Assembly: GCA_050013075.1 (NCBI GenBank)
Contig: JBEKFZ010000060.1
Span: forward strand, 1-26,320
DNA: 26,320 bases
Source of the DNA: JBEKIK01 sp050013075
GTDB taxonomy: Bacteria; Planctomycetota; Planctomycetia; Pirellulales; Thermoguttaceae
Reading direction: 5' to 3'
Shown: in pieces, positions 15,595-25,400 of the stretch
Numbering within the stretch: the first letter of the stretch is position 1
How the letters are laid out: each line of letters starts with the position of its first letter
Position numbers and translations under genes: made by a program
The notes under the pieces: model-generated
Seen by the model: the letters and a program-made list of their open reading frames with translations, nothing else
The model's database searches: none
Told to the model about the DNA's origin: nothing

Positions 15595-17265
15595 TTAATA
15601 TTTAACTCGGCGGTACACGTATACGGCCCTCAAGTCGCGGTCGAAGTTTTCGATGGGCAGGAATGAATGCCAAAATATCTCGGGACGCACTTTCTCGTCC
15701 CAATACACGTTTATAATTGTGTCAATCTTGTAAATCATTTCCGGGTTGCTGTTTTTTTCCAACTCTTGTTCAATCCGCGCTCTGAAAGGCCCGAACACGA
15801 TTATGTAGTCGGGCGGAATCAGGTCGACGAAATGCACCAGCGGCAGTGCGGCAAATTGTTCAGTCCGCGGACGATCCAAATGCCAGGCATACGTCGCATG
15901 TGGCGCATGATACATCAACGGCGGCTCCTTGGATTGCGGCAATACCCAAATGCTCTGTCCATTGCCGACGTGATCGTTGATCCAATCGACGGCCTCGTCG
16001 ATGGAAGTGATACGCGGATACCATAGTTCCTCGATAAATTCGACGGGCCTGGAACACCACAGATGCGATGAGAACGGGTAATTCAAAACATTGGTCCCAA
16101 AGATCAGAATCATAAGCGGCAAAGCCAAAAACCACTTATTACGCGTAAGCAGCACTATAATCAAGGCCGACAAACCGATGAGCAACGGTATTAATGGAGC
16201 AAGGTAACGGACATCCGCCTGGGCGAGGGTCGTTAGTTTTACCGACTGAGGAGAAAAAATCGTAACCACGGCGACATAACAAATCACGGCCGCCATCCCG
16301 CGCAAAAGCCAGATATTCCGCGTCCAATAATACACAATCGGCGCTATAAGCACGACAATGCCCGCACAGAATTCGCAATTGTTCAGGTCGCGAAAATTCC
16401 ACCACAGCAACTCAAGCTTGTCAAGAATGAAATTTTCTCCGGGATCGTGCGCCGCCACCTCGGCGCCAAATGGATTGTATATCCACAATGTCGCCAGACC
16501 GATGAGCAATTGGGGACCAAGAAGCACGAGACACCGGTTAAGACTCCACTTCCGCTCGTGTCTCTCGAATAGCAAGTAATCGCAGGCAATGGCGGCGTAC
16601 AACGCGGCGTAGTATAAATACTGCGTCCATAACAATAAAACGGAAACCAGCATCAGCCACAGAATGCCGCTTAATCGTTTGTTCAAATTCAAATACAAAT
16701 AAACAATCGCCAGAGAGAGTAAAATTCCCAAAGAGTAATAGCGGCACTGGCGGCAAAAAAGAAAAAAAGAAACGTTGCAAAGTAATCCGATCGACAAGGC
16801 ATACCGGGCAATCTTCGTCAATCGACTTTGAGACATCCAGAACAACATCAGCGCCACGCATAATAAACCGCAAACGGCAAAGGGCAGCCGCGGCCAAAAG
16901 GAACTCGTCCCATCGGTCCCTACGAACGGCGCGGCTAGGTAATACGGCAAAGGAGGTTGATACCGGCCATGCAAATTCTTCAGGCAAGAACCGTTGCGAA
17001 ACGCATATAAATTGTGATCGATCAAGGCTGACGTGTCGCCGGTGCGGGCAATCCCCCGCGCGAACAACGCCGTATCGGCTTCATCGCACCACAACGGATA
17101 ATGCCCCAGGCGGAAGAAAAGGAGCCAGCCCGATAAGACAAGAACAACCATGCTCAAAATTAAAGAGGCCGAATTAAAAGGAATTAAAGCGGTCGGAAGT
17201 CCTTTTTGATTGCCGACGACTAGATTGTCGGTCGCAATCGTCGCGGCATGGCTATTGAGTCTCAT
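15595..17265 (-). CDS. GT39/ArnT-like membrane glycosyltransferase
   Basis: 556 residues with about 11 hydrophobic segments. The first membrane helix (SLILSMVVLVLSGWLLFFRL) is followed by the periplasmic loop with LWCDEADTALFARGIARTGD (Asp61, Glu62), the catalytic acidic pair position of PMT/GT39 enzymes, and then YQPPLPYYLAAPFVG. The C-terminal 130 residues are soluble (DEAVDWINDHVGNGQSIWVLPQ). Such proteins move sugars from polyprenyl phosphate donors to lipid or protein acceptors at the outer face of the inner membrane. The annotated ATG at 17265 lies inside the terminal repeat of the element at 17253-17355, so residues 1-5 are element-encoded; no Shine-Dalgarno site is visible there, and the next in-frame Met is 39. 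The true start is therefore uncertain. Confidence 0.82.
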   Translation of the reverse strand: MRLNSHAATIATDNLVVGNQKGLPTALIPFNSASLILSMVVLVLSGWLLFFRLGHYPLWCDEADTALFARGIARTGDTSALIDHNLYAFRNGSCLKNLHGRYQPPLPYYLAAPFVGTDGTSSFWPRLPFAVCGLLCVALMLFWMSQSRLTKIARYALSIGLLCNVSFFLFCRQCRYYSLGILLSLAIVYLYLNLNKRLSGILWLMLVSVLLLWTQYLYYAALYAAIACDYLLFERHERKWSLNRCLVLLGPQLLIGLATLWIYNPFGAEVAAHDPGENFILDKLELLWWNFRDLNNCEFCAGIVVLIAPIVYYWTRNIWLLRGMAAVICYVAVVTIFSPQSVKLTTLAQADVRYLAPLIPLLIGLSALIIVLLTRNKWFLALPLMILIFGTNVLNYPFSSHLWCSRPVEFIEELWYPRITSIDEAVDWINDHVGNGQSIWVLPQSKEPPLMYHAPHATYAWHLDRPRTEQFAALPLVHFVDLIPPDYIIVFGPFRARIEQELEKNSNPEMIYKIDTIINVYWDEKVRPEIFWHSFLPIENFDRDLRAVYVYRRVKY

Positions 17266-17355
17266 GTAATGAATGTCGTATTAATTGTTTAGCCCGGGCA
17301 CTTGTGCCCGGAGTTTTTTTCATTCCACACGACATTATTTGCCCGAGTATCAATA
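17253..17355. mobile_element. MITE-like element, copy 2 (core A)
   Basis: 103 bp, aligning end to end with 8887-8990. The ends are TATTGAGTCTC... and ...GAGTATCAATA. The core GTTTAGCCCGGGCACTTG and the rest of its hairpin are identical in copies 1 and 2. It overlaps the first 13 bases of the GT39 gene. Confidence 0.8.
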
Positions 17356-17433
17356 AACACTTTCACATCAATACGATTTTCAAGAATAAAGCCTCCCCAC
17401 TATTTTCCCCTTTCCCCAGCCTTTTCCCAAACC

Positions 17434-17560
17434 TATTGAGTGTCAGGTAATGAATGTCGCGTTTTCGCCTCGGAGCCGGGCCGTGCCGGGTGCGGAATTA
17501 CCGAGGCGACACGCCCCGGCTCTGACTTTTCATGCAACATTCTTTTTCTGAGACTCAATA
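17434..17560. mobile_element. MITE-like element, copy 3 (core B)
   Basis: 127 bp. The left end TATTGAGTGTCAGGTAATGA and right end 17536-17560 (reverse complement TATTGAGTCTCAGAAAAAGA) are the same terminal repeat family as copies 1 and 2, but the interior is a different hairpin, core B (17470-17525). It ends 4 bp before the ATP sulfurylase stop codon and lies 78 bp from copy 2. Confidence 0.8.
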
Positions 17561-17564
17561 ATCC

Positions 17565-18839
<1,275 letters not shown>

Positions 18840-18870
18840 CGGCATTTCCTTTGGTTCGAGGACTTTTGTT

Positions 18871-18943
18871 GTCAGTTTTCAGTTATCAGTAATCAGTTTT
18901 CAGTTCACGGCGCTCAACTTTCAGCCTAAAGCCTAAAGCCTAA
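18871..18943. repeat. Heptanucleotide arrays upstream of sat
   Basis: Five 7-mers based on TCAGTTN (GTCAGTT, TTCAGTT, ATCAGTA, ATCAGTT, TTCAGTT; 18871-18905) read NNACTGA on the other strand. Three copies of AGCCTAA follow at 18923-18943. They lie just upstream of the sat start and its ribosome binding site. I saw nothing else in the 18944-19100 stretch beyond a small dyad, GATCC/GGATC near 19068. Confidence 0.65.
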
Positions 18944-19102
18944 TCAAGCTGACAGTATAAAAAGGACGGCCCGGATCCGCAATCGGTAAATTTGACTCAG
19001 CACAAGAGATCACGGCGCTATTAGAGACAAACCGGAGAGTGAAAGGTTTTTTCACCGTCCGCGTCGATCCGGCGGATCAGAAAAACTATGGCCTATGAAA
19101 AG

Positions 19103-19158
19103 TCAGAGCCGGGGCGTGTCGCCCCGGTAATTCCGCATCCGATACAGCCTGGCTCTGA
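19103..19158. repeat. Solo copy of hairpin core B
   Basis: 56 bp bounded by TCAGAGCC and GGCTCTGA (perfect inverted repeats), with an inner perfect hairpin CCGGGGCG, TGT, CGCCCCGG (19109-19127). It matches the interior of copy 3 (17470-17525, opposite strand) at 49 of 56 positions, and all 7 differences are transitions. The terminal repeats of the MITE family are absent here. Confidence 0.75.
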
Positions 19159-19179
19159 GGAGAAACCTCGACAAAAACT

Positions 19180-19200
19180 CTATTCCCTATCCCCTATTCC
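19180..19200. repeat. Heptanucleotide array at the rrf2 stop
   Basis: CTATTCC, CTATCCC, CTATTCC: three in-phase 7-mers ending 1 nt before the Rrf2 stop codon (19202-19204, minus strand). Confidence 0.5.
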
Positions 19201-19201
19201 C

Positions 19202-19636
19202 TTATATATGATACATCTGCTCGTCTTGTTCTTTGGCCCGTTCCAGCAATTCGGCCAAAGAAATATTTTGGAGCATCTGGCGTTCCACGGCCGCGACGTC
19301 CTGCCATGTTTTCATCAATACTTTAACGGCCGGGGAATCGGGCGAGGCGCTGCTGGTCTGTCCCTTTTCCTCGCTCGAACCCTCGATGACTTCCATGATT
19401 TGTCCGAGCGAAATTTCCTGAGGGGATTTTACCAGTTGATACCCTCCAGCCGCGCCGCGAATGCTGGCCACCAATCCGGCCCCTTTCAACTGAAGCAGTA
19501 TTTGAACGAGAAATCGCGGCGGAACATCGTGCCGCTCGGCAATCCGCCGTATGCGAACCGGTTCGCCGGACCCATAGTGAGAGGCCAGCTCCATCATCGC
19601 TATGCAGGCATATTCTGTTTTTGCGGAGATTTTCAT
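19202..19636 (-). CDS. Rrf2-family transcriptional regulator
   Basis: 144 residues from ATG 19636; a GTG at 19645 is in frame but MKISAKTEYACIAMMELA is the classic Rrf2 N-terminus. The winged helix-turn-helix spans about 1-80 (VRIRRIAERHDVPPRFLVQILLQLKGAGLVASIRGAAGGYQLVKSP), followed by a dimerisation helix (AAVERQMLQNISLAELLERA). The three-cysteine [Fe-S] ligand cluster of IscR/NsrR is absent; the only Cys is at the N-terminus. This makes a cluster-free CymR-like regulator likely. CymR controls cysteine and sulfate genes through CysK, and sat lies next on the same strand (363-bp gap), so sulfur control is plausible but inferred. A strong promoter with a dyad lies upstream. Confidence 0.87.
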   Translation of the reverse strand: MKISAKTEYACIAMMELASHYGSGEPVRIRRIAERHDVPPRFLVQILLQLKGAGLVASIRGAAGGYQLVKSPQEISLGQIMEVIEGSSEEKGQTSSASPDSPAVKVLMKTWQDVAAVERQMLQNISLAELLERAKEQDEQMYHI

Positions 19637-19693
19637 AAGTTTCACTTGTTAAAAATGAATACTTACCAATTAAACTTATTAAATTATCAACCT

Positions 19694-19733
19694 ATAGTTG
19701 ACAAAATCAATTATAATTTTGTTTGTGAACTAT
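19694..19733. promoter_or_regulatory. Candidate Rrf2 operator dyad over the promoter
   Basis: The inner inverted repeat ACAAAAT (19701-19707) and ATTTTGT (19716-19722) has an 8-nt centre, and an outer pair ATAGTT/AACTAT lies at 19694-19699 and 19728-19733 (centre shifted by 2). It covers the -10 box of the minus-strand promoter, which fits autoregulation. The site is inferred from symmetry only. Confidence 0.45.
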
Positions 19734-19738
19734 GACAA
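19710..19738 (-). promoter_or_regulatory. Sigma70-type promoter for the Rrf2 gene
   Basis: On the minus strand, TTGTCA (19733-19738) and a perfect TATAAT (19710-19715) are separated by exactly 17 bp, about 65-70 nt upstream of the Rrf2 start. The surrounding DNA is AT-rich. Confidence 0.65.
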
Positions 19739-19878
19739 GTATTTCGTTTTGCACCAATAAAACAATATCTATCCTACTTGACTAATGATTTTCCCCCAGG
19801 CATCATTGCAAACAAGTCGTTATTTCTCTTAATCTAAACACTTTTGGACACTTTAATAACTGTAAAGGCAGCCGGTAT

Positions 19879-21366
19879 ATGAAAGAAAAGGCTTATTTGG
19901 CCGTGGACATAGGTGCATCCAGCGGGCGGCATGTACTAGGCCATTTTGATGGCCAACGCTTGCGATTGGAAGAGGTATTCCGCTTCGATAACGGCCCTGT
20001 CGAGGTCGCCGGCAACCTGCATTGGGACCTGCTAGGACAATGGTCCCAGGTTTGCCAAGGACTACGGGCGGCTGGAAACAAAACCAACGGGCAGATCGTC
20101 AGCGTCGGCGTGGATACCTGGGGCGTGGATTTCGGACTCCTGGGCCGAAACGACGAACTGTTGGGCAATCCCTATCATTATCGCGACGGCCGAACCAACG
20201 GCATGATGGAAAAGGCCTTTTCCATAGTCCCAAAGGAAGAAATCTTCCAACACACCGGGCTGCAATTCATGCAGTTCAATACGCTTTATCAACTCCTGGC
20301 GATGAAGCTTGGCGGTTCGCCCATTTTAGACGCGGCCGAAACCTTGTTGATGATGCCCGATTTGTTCCACTGGCTCATGACCGGCGTGAAAAGCAACGAA
20401 ATGACCGACGTCAGCACCAGCCAGAGTTACAATCCGGTCACGGGCGATTGGGCCTGGCCGCTTTTGGAAAAATTCGGCCTGCCTTCAAAAATTTTCGGCC
20501 GCATTATCCAGCCCGGAACGGTGCTTGGACCGCTGCGAAAAAATCTCGCCGCGGAAACCTCTCTTGGCGCAATGCAAGTGGTTTTGCCCGGCACCCACGA
20601 TACCGCCAGCGCGGTCATGGCCGTGCCCGCCTCCAGCCAACCAGGCAAGCGTCCGGATTGGTGCTACATCAGCCTGGGCACCTGGGCCTTGATGGGCATC
20701 GAGTCGCCCCGGCCGGTGGTGACCGATCAGGTGCTGAAATTGGCCTTTACCAACGAAGGCGGCGTGGGCGGAACTACCCGCCTGCTTAGAAATATCGCCG
20801 GACTATGGCTGGTGCAGGAATGTCGCCGGATATGGAACCAATCGGGCGGGAATCTTTCTTGGGACGATTTGAACAAACTCGCCGCCGCACAGCAGCCGCT
20901 AAAATCGTTTGTCAATCCCGACGCTCCCGAATTCCTCGCCCCCAACGACATGCCCGAGGCCATCCGAGCGTATTGCAAACGCACCGGCCAAAACGTGCCC
21001 GGGGAAAAGGGCGCTATTCTGCGTTGTGCCTTGGAAAGTCTGGCCCTGAAATTCCGATATACGTTGGAAATGTGCGAGCAACTATCCGGCGGGCGGATCG
21101 AAACCATCCACATCGTAGGCGGCGGCACTCAGAATCGGCAACTCTGCCAGTTCGCGGCCAACGCCTGCTCACGCCGCGTGGTGGCCGGACCGGTCGAAGC
21201 CACGGCCACCGGAAACGTAATGATGCAAGCCGTAGCCGCCGGCGACGTGGCCTCAATCGCCCAAGCCCGCGAAGTAATCCGCCGTAGCTTCGCCGTCGAA
21301 CAGTACGAACCGAAAAATACCTCCGCCTGGGATCAGGCCTACGAGCGGTTCTTGAAGATCTTGTAA
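19879..21366 (+). CDS. rhaB: Rhamnulokinase (FGGY family)
   Basis: 495 residues, full length for RhaB. AAAGG lies about 10 nt upstream of the ATG. It phosphorylates L-rhamnulose to L-rhamnulose 1-phosphate in the cytoplasm. The N-terminal ATPase phosphate-1 motif is YLAVDIGASSGRHV (residues 6-19); rhamnulokinase-type blocks are SVGVDTWGVDFGLL, YHYRDGRTNGMM, HTGLQFMQFNTLYQL, LPGTHDTASAV (likely catalytic Asp in GTHDT), YISLGTWALMGIE and the C-terminal IHIVGGGTQNRQLCQFAANA. No rhaA, rhaD or regulator lies beside it, so the rhamnose genes are scattered or elsewhere. Rhamnose use fits rhamnogalacturonan-type substrates. It is divergent from the Rrf2 gene across a 242-bp AT-rich gap. Confidence 0.93.
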   Translation: MKEKAYLAVDIGASSGRHVLGHFDGQRLRLEEVFRFDNGPVEVAGNLHWDLLGQWSQVCQGLRAAGNKTNGQIVSVGVDTWGVDFGLLGRNDELLGNPYHYRDGRTNGMMEKAFSIVPKEEIFQHTGLQFMQFNTLYQLLAMKLGGSPILDAAETLLMMPDLFHWLMTGVKSNEMTDVSTSQSYNPVTGDWAWPLLEKFGLPSKIFGRIIQPGTVLGPLRKNLAAETSLGAMQVVLPGTHDTASAVMAVPASSQPGKRPDWCYISLGTWALMGIESPRPVVTDQVLKLAFTNEGGVGGTTRLLRNIAGLWLVQECRRIWNQSGGNLSWDDLNKLAAAQQPLKSFVNPDAPEFLAPNDMPEAIRAYCKRTGQNVPGEKGAILRCALESLALKFRYTLEMCEQLSGGRIETIHIVGGGTQNRQLCQFAANACSRRVVAGPVEATATGNVMMQAVAAGDVASIAQAREVIRRSFAVEQYEPKNTSAWDQAYERFLKIL

Positions 21367-21380
21367 CAGTTCAGCCATTT

Positions 21381-21875
21381 GCAGCCCCGAAGGGGCGAAA
21401 GTTCTCCCAGCCCAGGGCAACGCCCTCGTTGTTACACACAAGTTGAGTGAGGACTTATGTCCCAACCGCGAAGGTTGAATTCGATTGTCCCAACCGCGAA
21501 GGTTGAATTCGATTGTCCCAACCGCGAAGCGGTTGAATTCGATAGCCCAGGGTTGCTGCGCAGCAGCTACCCTGGGTGGCGAAATGGGTAAACAATTGAA
21601 CCCTGAAAGGGTTCCGTAGTTTTTGCCGGCCTTCGTATTGCGAAAGGGCGTTCGGAAAGGGAAATCTAACGTGAAAATCGTTCCAGAACCCTTTCAGGGT
21701 TCACTGATTTACCTAAACCTTACCCCAGGGTAGCCGCTCACGCGGCAACCCTGGGCTAATTTCTGTAACCGCTTTGCGATATACGCCAAAAACGCCGCCA
21801 ATTTGTGTGTAACAAGCACGGCGTTGCCATGGGCTGGGAGAACGTAGGGCCTTCGGCCCAAAAAACGCCGCAATT
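21381..21875. repeat. Nested mirrored palindromic composite between rhaB and dgkA
   Basis: No gene lies here. Outer arms 21401-21441 and 21803-21843 are inverted repeats matching at 37 of 41 positions (GTTCTCCCAGCCCA... TTACACACAA). Outside them lie the hairpins GCCCCGAAGGGGC and GGGCCTTCGGCCC. Inside, the hairpins 21546-21576 and 21724-21755 (CCCAGGG...CCCTGGG) mirror each other, and inside those the hairpins 21598-21614 and 21686-21702 (GAACCCT...AGGGTTC) mirror each other again. The centre is near 21640. Confidence 0.75.
21458..21543 (+). repeat. Three tandem 28-30 bp repeats
   Basis: Units start at 21458, 21486 and 21514 with TGTCCCAACCGCGAAG and end GGTTGAATTCGAT. Units 1 and 2 are identical (28 bp); unit 3 is 30 bp and keeps the full hairpin AACCGC, GAA, GCGGTT, so units 1 and 2 have lost 2 bp from one stem arm. 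There are no spacers, hence this is not CRISPR. Confidence 0.8.
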
Positions 21876-21876
21876 C

Positions 21877-21904
21877 CACTGAAAACTGTTTATTGAAAAC
21901 TGTC
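21877..21904. repeat. Heptanucleotide array at the dgkA stop
   Basis: CACTGAA, AACTGTT, TATTGAA, AACTGTC: four in-phase 7-mers with C/T-T-G at positions 4-6 when counted from the preceding C (NNNYTGN-type), ending 1 nt before the dgkA stop (21906-21908, minus strand). Confidence 0.55.
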
Positions 21905-21905
21905 T

Positions 21906-22295
21906 TCACCACCACTGCAACATCATTCCCAGGCGGTTAACGAAGATGATACTGCCTACTATTGCGGCCCCGATCGAGGCCACCAGCACCGCCCCGGAGC
22001 CGATATCTAGCGAATTGCCCAGGTGTGGATCGCTTTCGCCGGTAATGGCCTTGGCCATCGATTCCAACGCGCTGTTGAACATTTCTGCCGTTAGCACCAT
22101 GGCGATGCAGGCCAGTAGAATGCACCACTCGATGAGATCCACGCGCAGCACCACGGCGGCGACGATTACGGCGGCAGTCAGGAAAAAATGCACGAAAAAG
22201 CTGCTCTGTCCGCGCACGCCCGCCCTCACGCCGCGGAAGGCATCGCGGAATTTACGCAGCCAAGGACGTTCGGAAATTGGTTTCGGATCGAGCAT
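21906..22295 (-). CDS. dgkA: Diacylglycerol/undecaprenol kinase
   Basis: 129 residues, the usual size of this trimeric inner-membrane kinase. It has an amphipathic N-terminus (RPWLRKFRDAFRGVRAGVRGQSSF) and three membrane helices (about 33-53, 55-75, 98-122). The family signature TAEMFNSALESMAKAI carries the catalytic Glu and Asn, and LGNSLDIGSGAVLVASIGAAIVG carries the Asp-x-Gly-Ala/Ser block. Gram-negative DgkA recycles diacylglycerol; Gram-positive forms phosphorylate undecaprenol, and the sequence alone does not decide. No clear ribosome binding site precedes the ATG. Heptad arrays lie at both ends of the gene. LptD follows upstream on the same strand, so an envelope pair is plausible. Confidence 0.9.
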   Translation of the reverse strand: MLDPKPISERPWLRKFRDAFRGVRAGVRGQSSFFVHFFLTAAVIVAAVVLRVDLIEWCILLACIAMVLTAEMFNSALESMAKAITGESDPHLGNSLDIGSGAVLVASIGAAIVGSIIFVNRLGMMLQWW

Positions 22296-22306
22296 AAGTT
22301 TTAGTT

Positions 22307-22376
22307 GTCGGTTTTCGGTTTACAGTTCACGGTTTAAAGTTTACGGTTTATGGTTATCAGTGGGCAGTAAACTGCC
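22307..22376. repeat. Heptanucleotide array upstream of dgkA
   Basis: Ten in-phase 7-mers: GTCGGTT, TTCGGTT, TACAGTT, CACGGTT, TAAAGTT, TACGGTT, TATGGTT, ATCAGTG, GGCAGTA, AACTGCC. On the minus strand they read AAC-T/C-G-N-N. The last three grade into a hairpin (GGGCAGTAAACTGCCC, 22362-22377). Confidence 0.7.
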
Positions 22377-22400
22377 CACCCCTCACTGTCTGCTGTTTTC

Positions 22401-22463
22401 ATCCTTCATCCTTCATCCTTCATTTTTCATTCTGAATTCTGCATTCTTCATTCTGCATTTTTT
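22401..22463. repeat. Heptanucleotide array at the lptD stop
   Basis: Nine in-phase 7-mers: ATCCTTC three times, then ATTTTTC, ATTCTGA, ATTCTGC, ATTCTTC, ATTCTGC and a final ATTTTTT-like unit. The last unit overlaps the lptD stop codon (22462-22464, minus strand). Confidence 0.75.
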
Positions 22464-25400
22464 ATTCCAGTCCATTCGCTCCAGCCACCGGGATGTGTGC
22501 CCCGCCGATGTTGGCCAGCCGGCTCTTGGGCAGGAAACGCGGTTCGATCGAGAATCCCACGCCGTAGTCGTTCCGCGAAGGATCGACCGTGAAGCTGAGA
22601 TTCACCAGGAACGATTCGCCGATTCGCGTAATTCCGAAGGTCTGTCCGATGTTGCCTTCCTGTCCGAAGTCGTACGTCGTGCCGAAGGTGGATATCCACT
22701 TGGGGCTCATCCAATAAGTGTATGAGAGCGTAATCACCCGGCTGTCCAACGGGCCTTCGATCTGCCTGAAACCGAGGTAGAAACTGCCTCGCGGCGGACG
22801 GCTGAGATAAGCGCCCACGCTGTACGTTTTTTGACCTTGGTAGAAGAAGTCAAAATCCCCGTCGGAAAGCAGCGTCAGCCGATCGCCCACGTGCCAGGAA
22901 AAATCGTAGTTTGCAAGTCCCGCCACCTGGCCGAAGTTGTCGCGGTCGGGATTGGGGAACAGGCTGACGTTTGTGTCCAGCGTTATCCAATCGATGATGT
23001 GCTCGTTGCCGGGCGTGCCGCGTTTCGTCTGCCACCGCTGCCGGGCGCCTAGGCGCACGACCGTCAGGTCGTCGACCACTTCGGTGCTGGGCGCGGTTAC
23101 CCAACTGCCCAGGCCCGAGCGCACGGCATAATAACGTTCGTCCAACCACACGGGAAAGGCGTTGGGCGGACTGTTGTACGAATATATGCGGAACCGCTGC
23201 CGTTCGGCCTCGACCGAATTGTCGTCCAGCGGATTATAAAGCGGCAGTTGGTCGAGATTTTGATTCGAATCGGCAAAGGCGAACTCGGCCTCGAAAACCA
23301 CCTTGTGGGCAATTCCGTTTATGTTGAACAACTCGCTCTTTATCGAGGGATCGACGGACCAGATGGGCAAACTCGCCCGCACGCCGGCCTGCCCGTAGGC
23401 ACGGTTCAAGGAGTCGCCCTCGAGGTCCTGACCCCAGTGGGCCAATTCGCCCAAGGCGTAAGGCACGATTTTTACGTCGCCCAACTGGAAGGGCCAGTCG
23501 ATTTCCTGCCTGGTTGAAAATACCTCGCCGTATCGCTCCGGCGCCGGCTGCGTCAGAGTCGGCGTGGTGACGGTTTCCCACGGCAGATAATAGAACGGCT
23601 GGTCTTGCGGATTGGCGGGCGTATTGGCCGGGCGGAAGCGGGCGTATCCCGCCGTGCTGTGTTCGTACCAAGTAAAAGTATCATTCAAAAGCGACTGGCC
23701 CAGCCAAAAATGATCGGCCCGCGGCAGCCACTCGGTCTCGGTGAAGAAGTTGTTCAAGCGGACGTCGGCCGTAATGCCAAGCGAACGGTTTTCCCGAGTT
23801 TGTTTCAATTCCACGCCCGTGCTTTCGTCTTTCAAGGTGTCCCATTCGCGCTCGTAATAACTCTGCAAAAAGTTGCGATCGCTGATATAACCCAATTCGG
23901 CCGAGAGTTGCCAATCCATAGGCAGCATTTGCCGATGCTGCCAGAACATGCGGAACCGATAGTCCTTTTCAGGGACCAAATCGCTGCGGTCCACGCCCAG
24001 GTTATCGGCGCCGTGGTCTGGAATGCCCCAATAATCGAACAGTCCGCCGACCTGCCCGGGCATCTCGAAAACGCCCGGAAGATTGTAAGTGAAACTGCCG
24101 CCGGCGCCAAAACCCCTTAATCCCAAGTAGTCGAAACTGAATTCCAAATCCGTGCCGGGCGGGGGCTTTTTCACTCCCAGCAACTCATATCCGTTCCAGG
24201 TGGTCAGAATTTGCGTGCCGTAAACCCGATCGTATTTTGCCCGGGCGCGGCGGATGTAATACGTCGGCTCCTCCAAATTGGTCGAAAAAACCGGCCAGTA
24301 AAACACGGGCACGGGTCCGATGAAAAGGAAATTGTTCGACGAGGTGGCCAATTTATTGTGCTCGACCAGTTCCTGGTTCGTCTTCGGATCGACCAGGACC
24401 TGCCCGCTTAAGGGATCGATCATCGGGCTTTGAATGTCTTCAAAAAAGATGTCGCCCGCCTGAAGCCTGTAGCCCGGCTCGCCCATCCGGCTCGAAGTGA
24501 TGAACGTGTTATGTGAATAATAGCTGTCGCGCCCGGTCTGCTGGATCATATCCGATTTCAGCCGCAACTTGCCCTCGTAAGTCGGAACCGGGGTGAGTAT
24601 TTCGGCGTTCAGTATCGTGCCGGTGCGGTTAGGCTCGTTGTAATACATCCGCTCGGCGTAAATGGTGCGTTCGCCCTGACGGAACACGATGTTTCCTTCC
24701 ATGTATATTTCCAGCGGAGTGCGTCCGTCCACGAAGCTGTTGCCGGAAAAATCGGGCGGATCCTGCGAGTTATTCATGGGATTAACGGTCCAGACGACCA
24801 TCCGGTCGGTGGAAATGTCGATTGATCCCAACGCCCCCTCCGTATCGATCACCATGTTCACACCTCCGCTGATAACGGCGATCCACATATTCCCGCCGCG
24901 CGGATCGGGCTTCCATTCGGCTTGATATGGCACGTCGCCGCGGGGAAATACGCGAACCCGCCGTACCCGCACATCCCGCAACATCTCTTGCGCAGACTGT
25001 GCCGGCGGCGTCTTAATTACCTCCGGCTGACCGGCCGGCGCGACAAACTGTGCCGGGCGGACTTCGCTGCGCGTCACCGTGTCGGCCGAAATCGGATTGC
25101 GGCGCTCCATTGCACGCTGGTAAATCGGCGGCATCGCCGACGGCTCGCCGGAAACCTGACCGGCATACACCTGGATCTCGCGACTGGTCGTAAACCGCCC
25201 CAGCCAGGTTATATCTTTAACTTTTACCGGCGCGGATGGTCCGTTTAGCGCCAATTCCACGTCGCCTTCCAAATAGGCGATTATTGTGCTCTCCGACCGT
25301 TCAGCTCCATCGGCCCGTTGGATCCACAGCAATGCCTCGCGGCATCGCGCGTCGACAGCGCCCTGTTGGATGCGGCAGTTGCCCTTAAGCAACCAAACGT

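Noticed and set aside
19698..19717. Plus-strand TTGACA and TATAAT
   Set aside because: The boxes are only 8 bp apart, far too close for a sigma70 promoter; the minus-strand pair has correct spacing.
21458..21543. CRISPR-like repeat array
   Set aside because: The units are directly adjacent without spacers, only three exist, and there are no cas genes.
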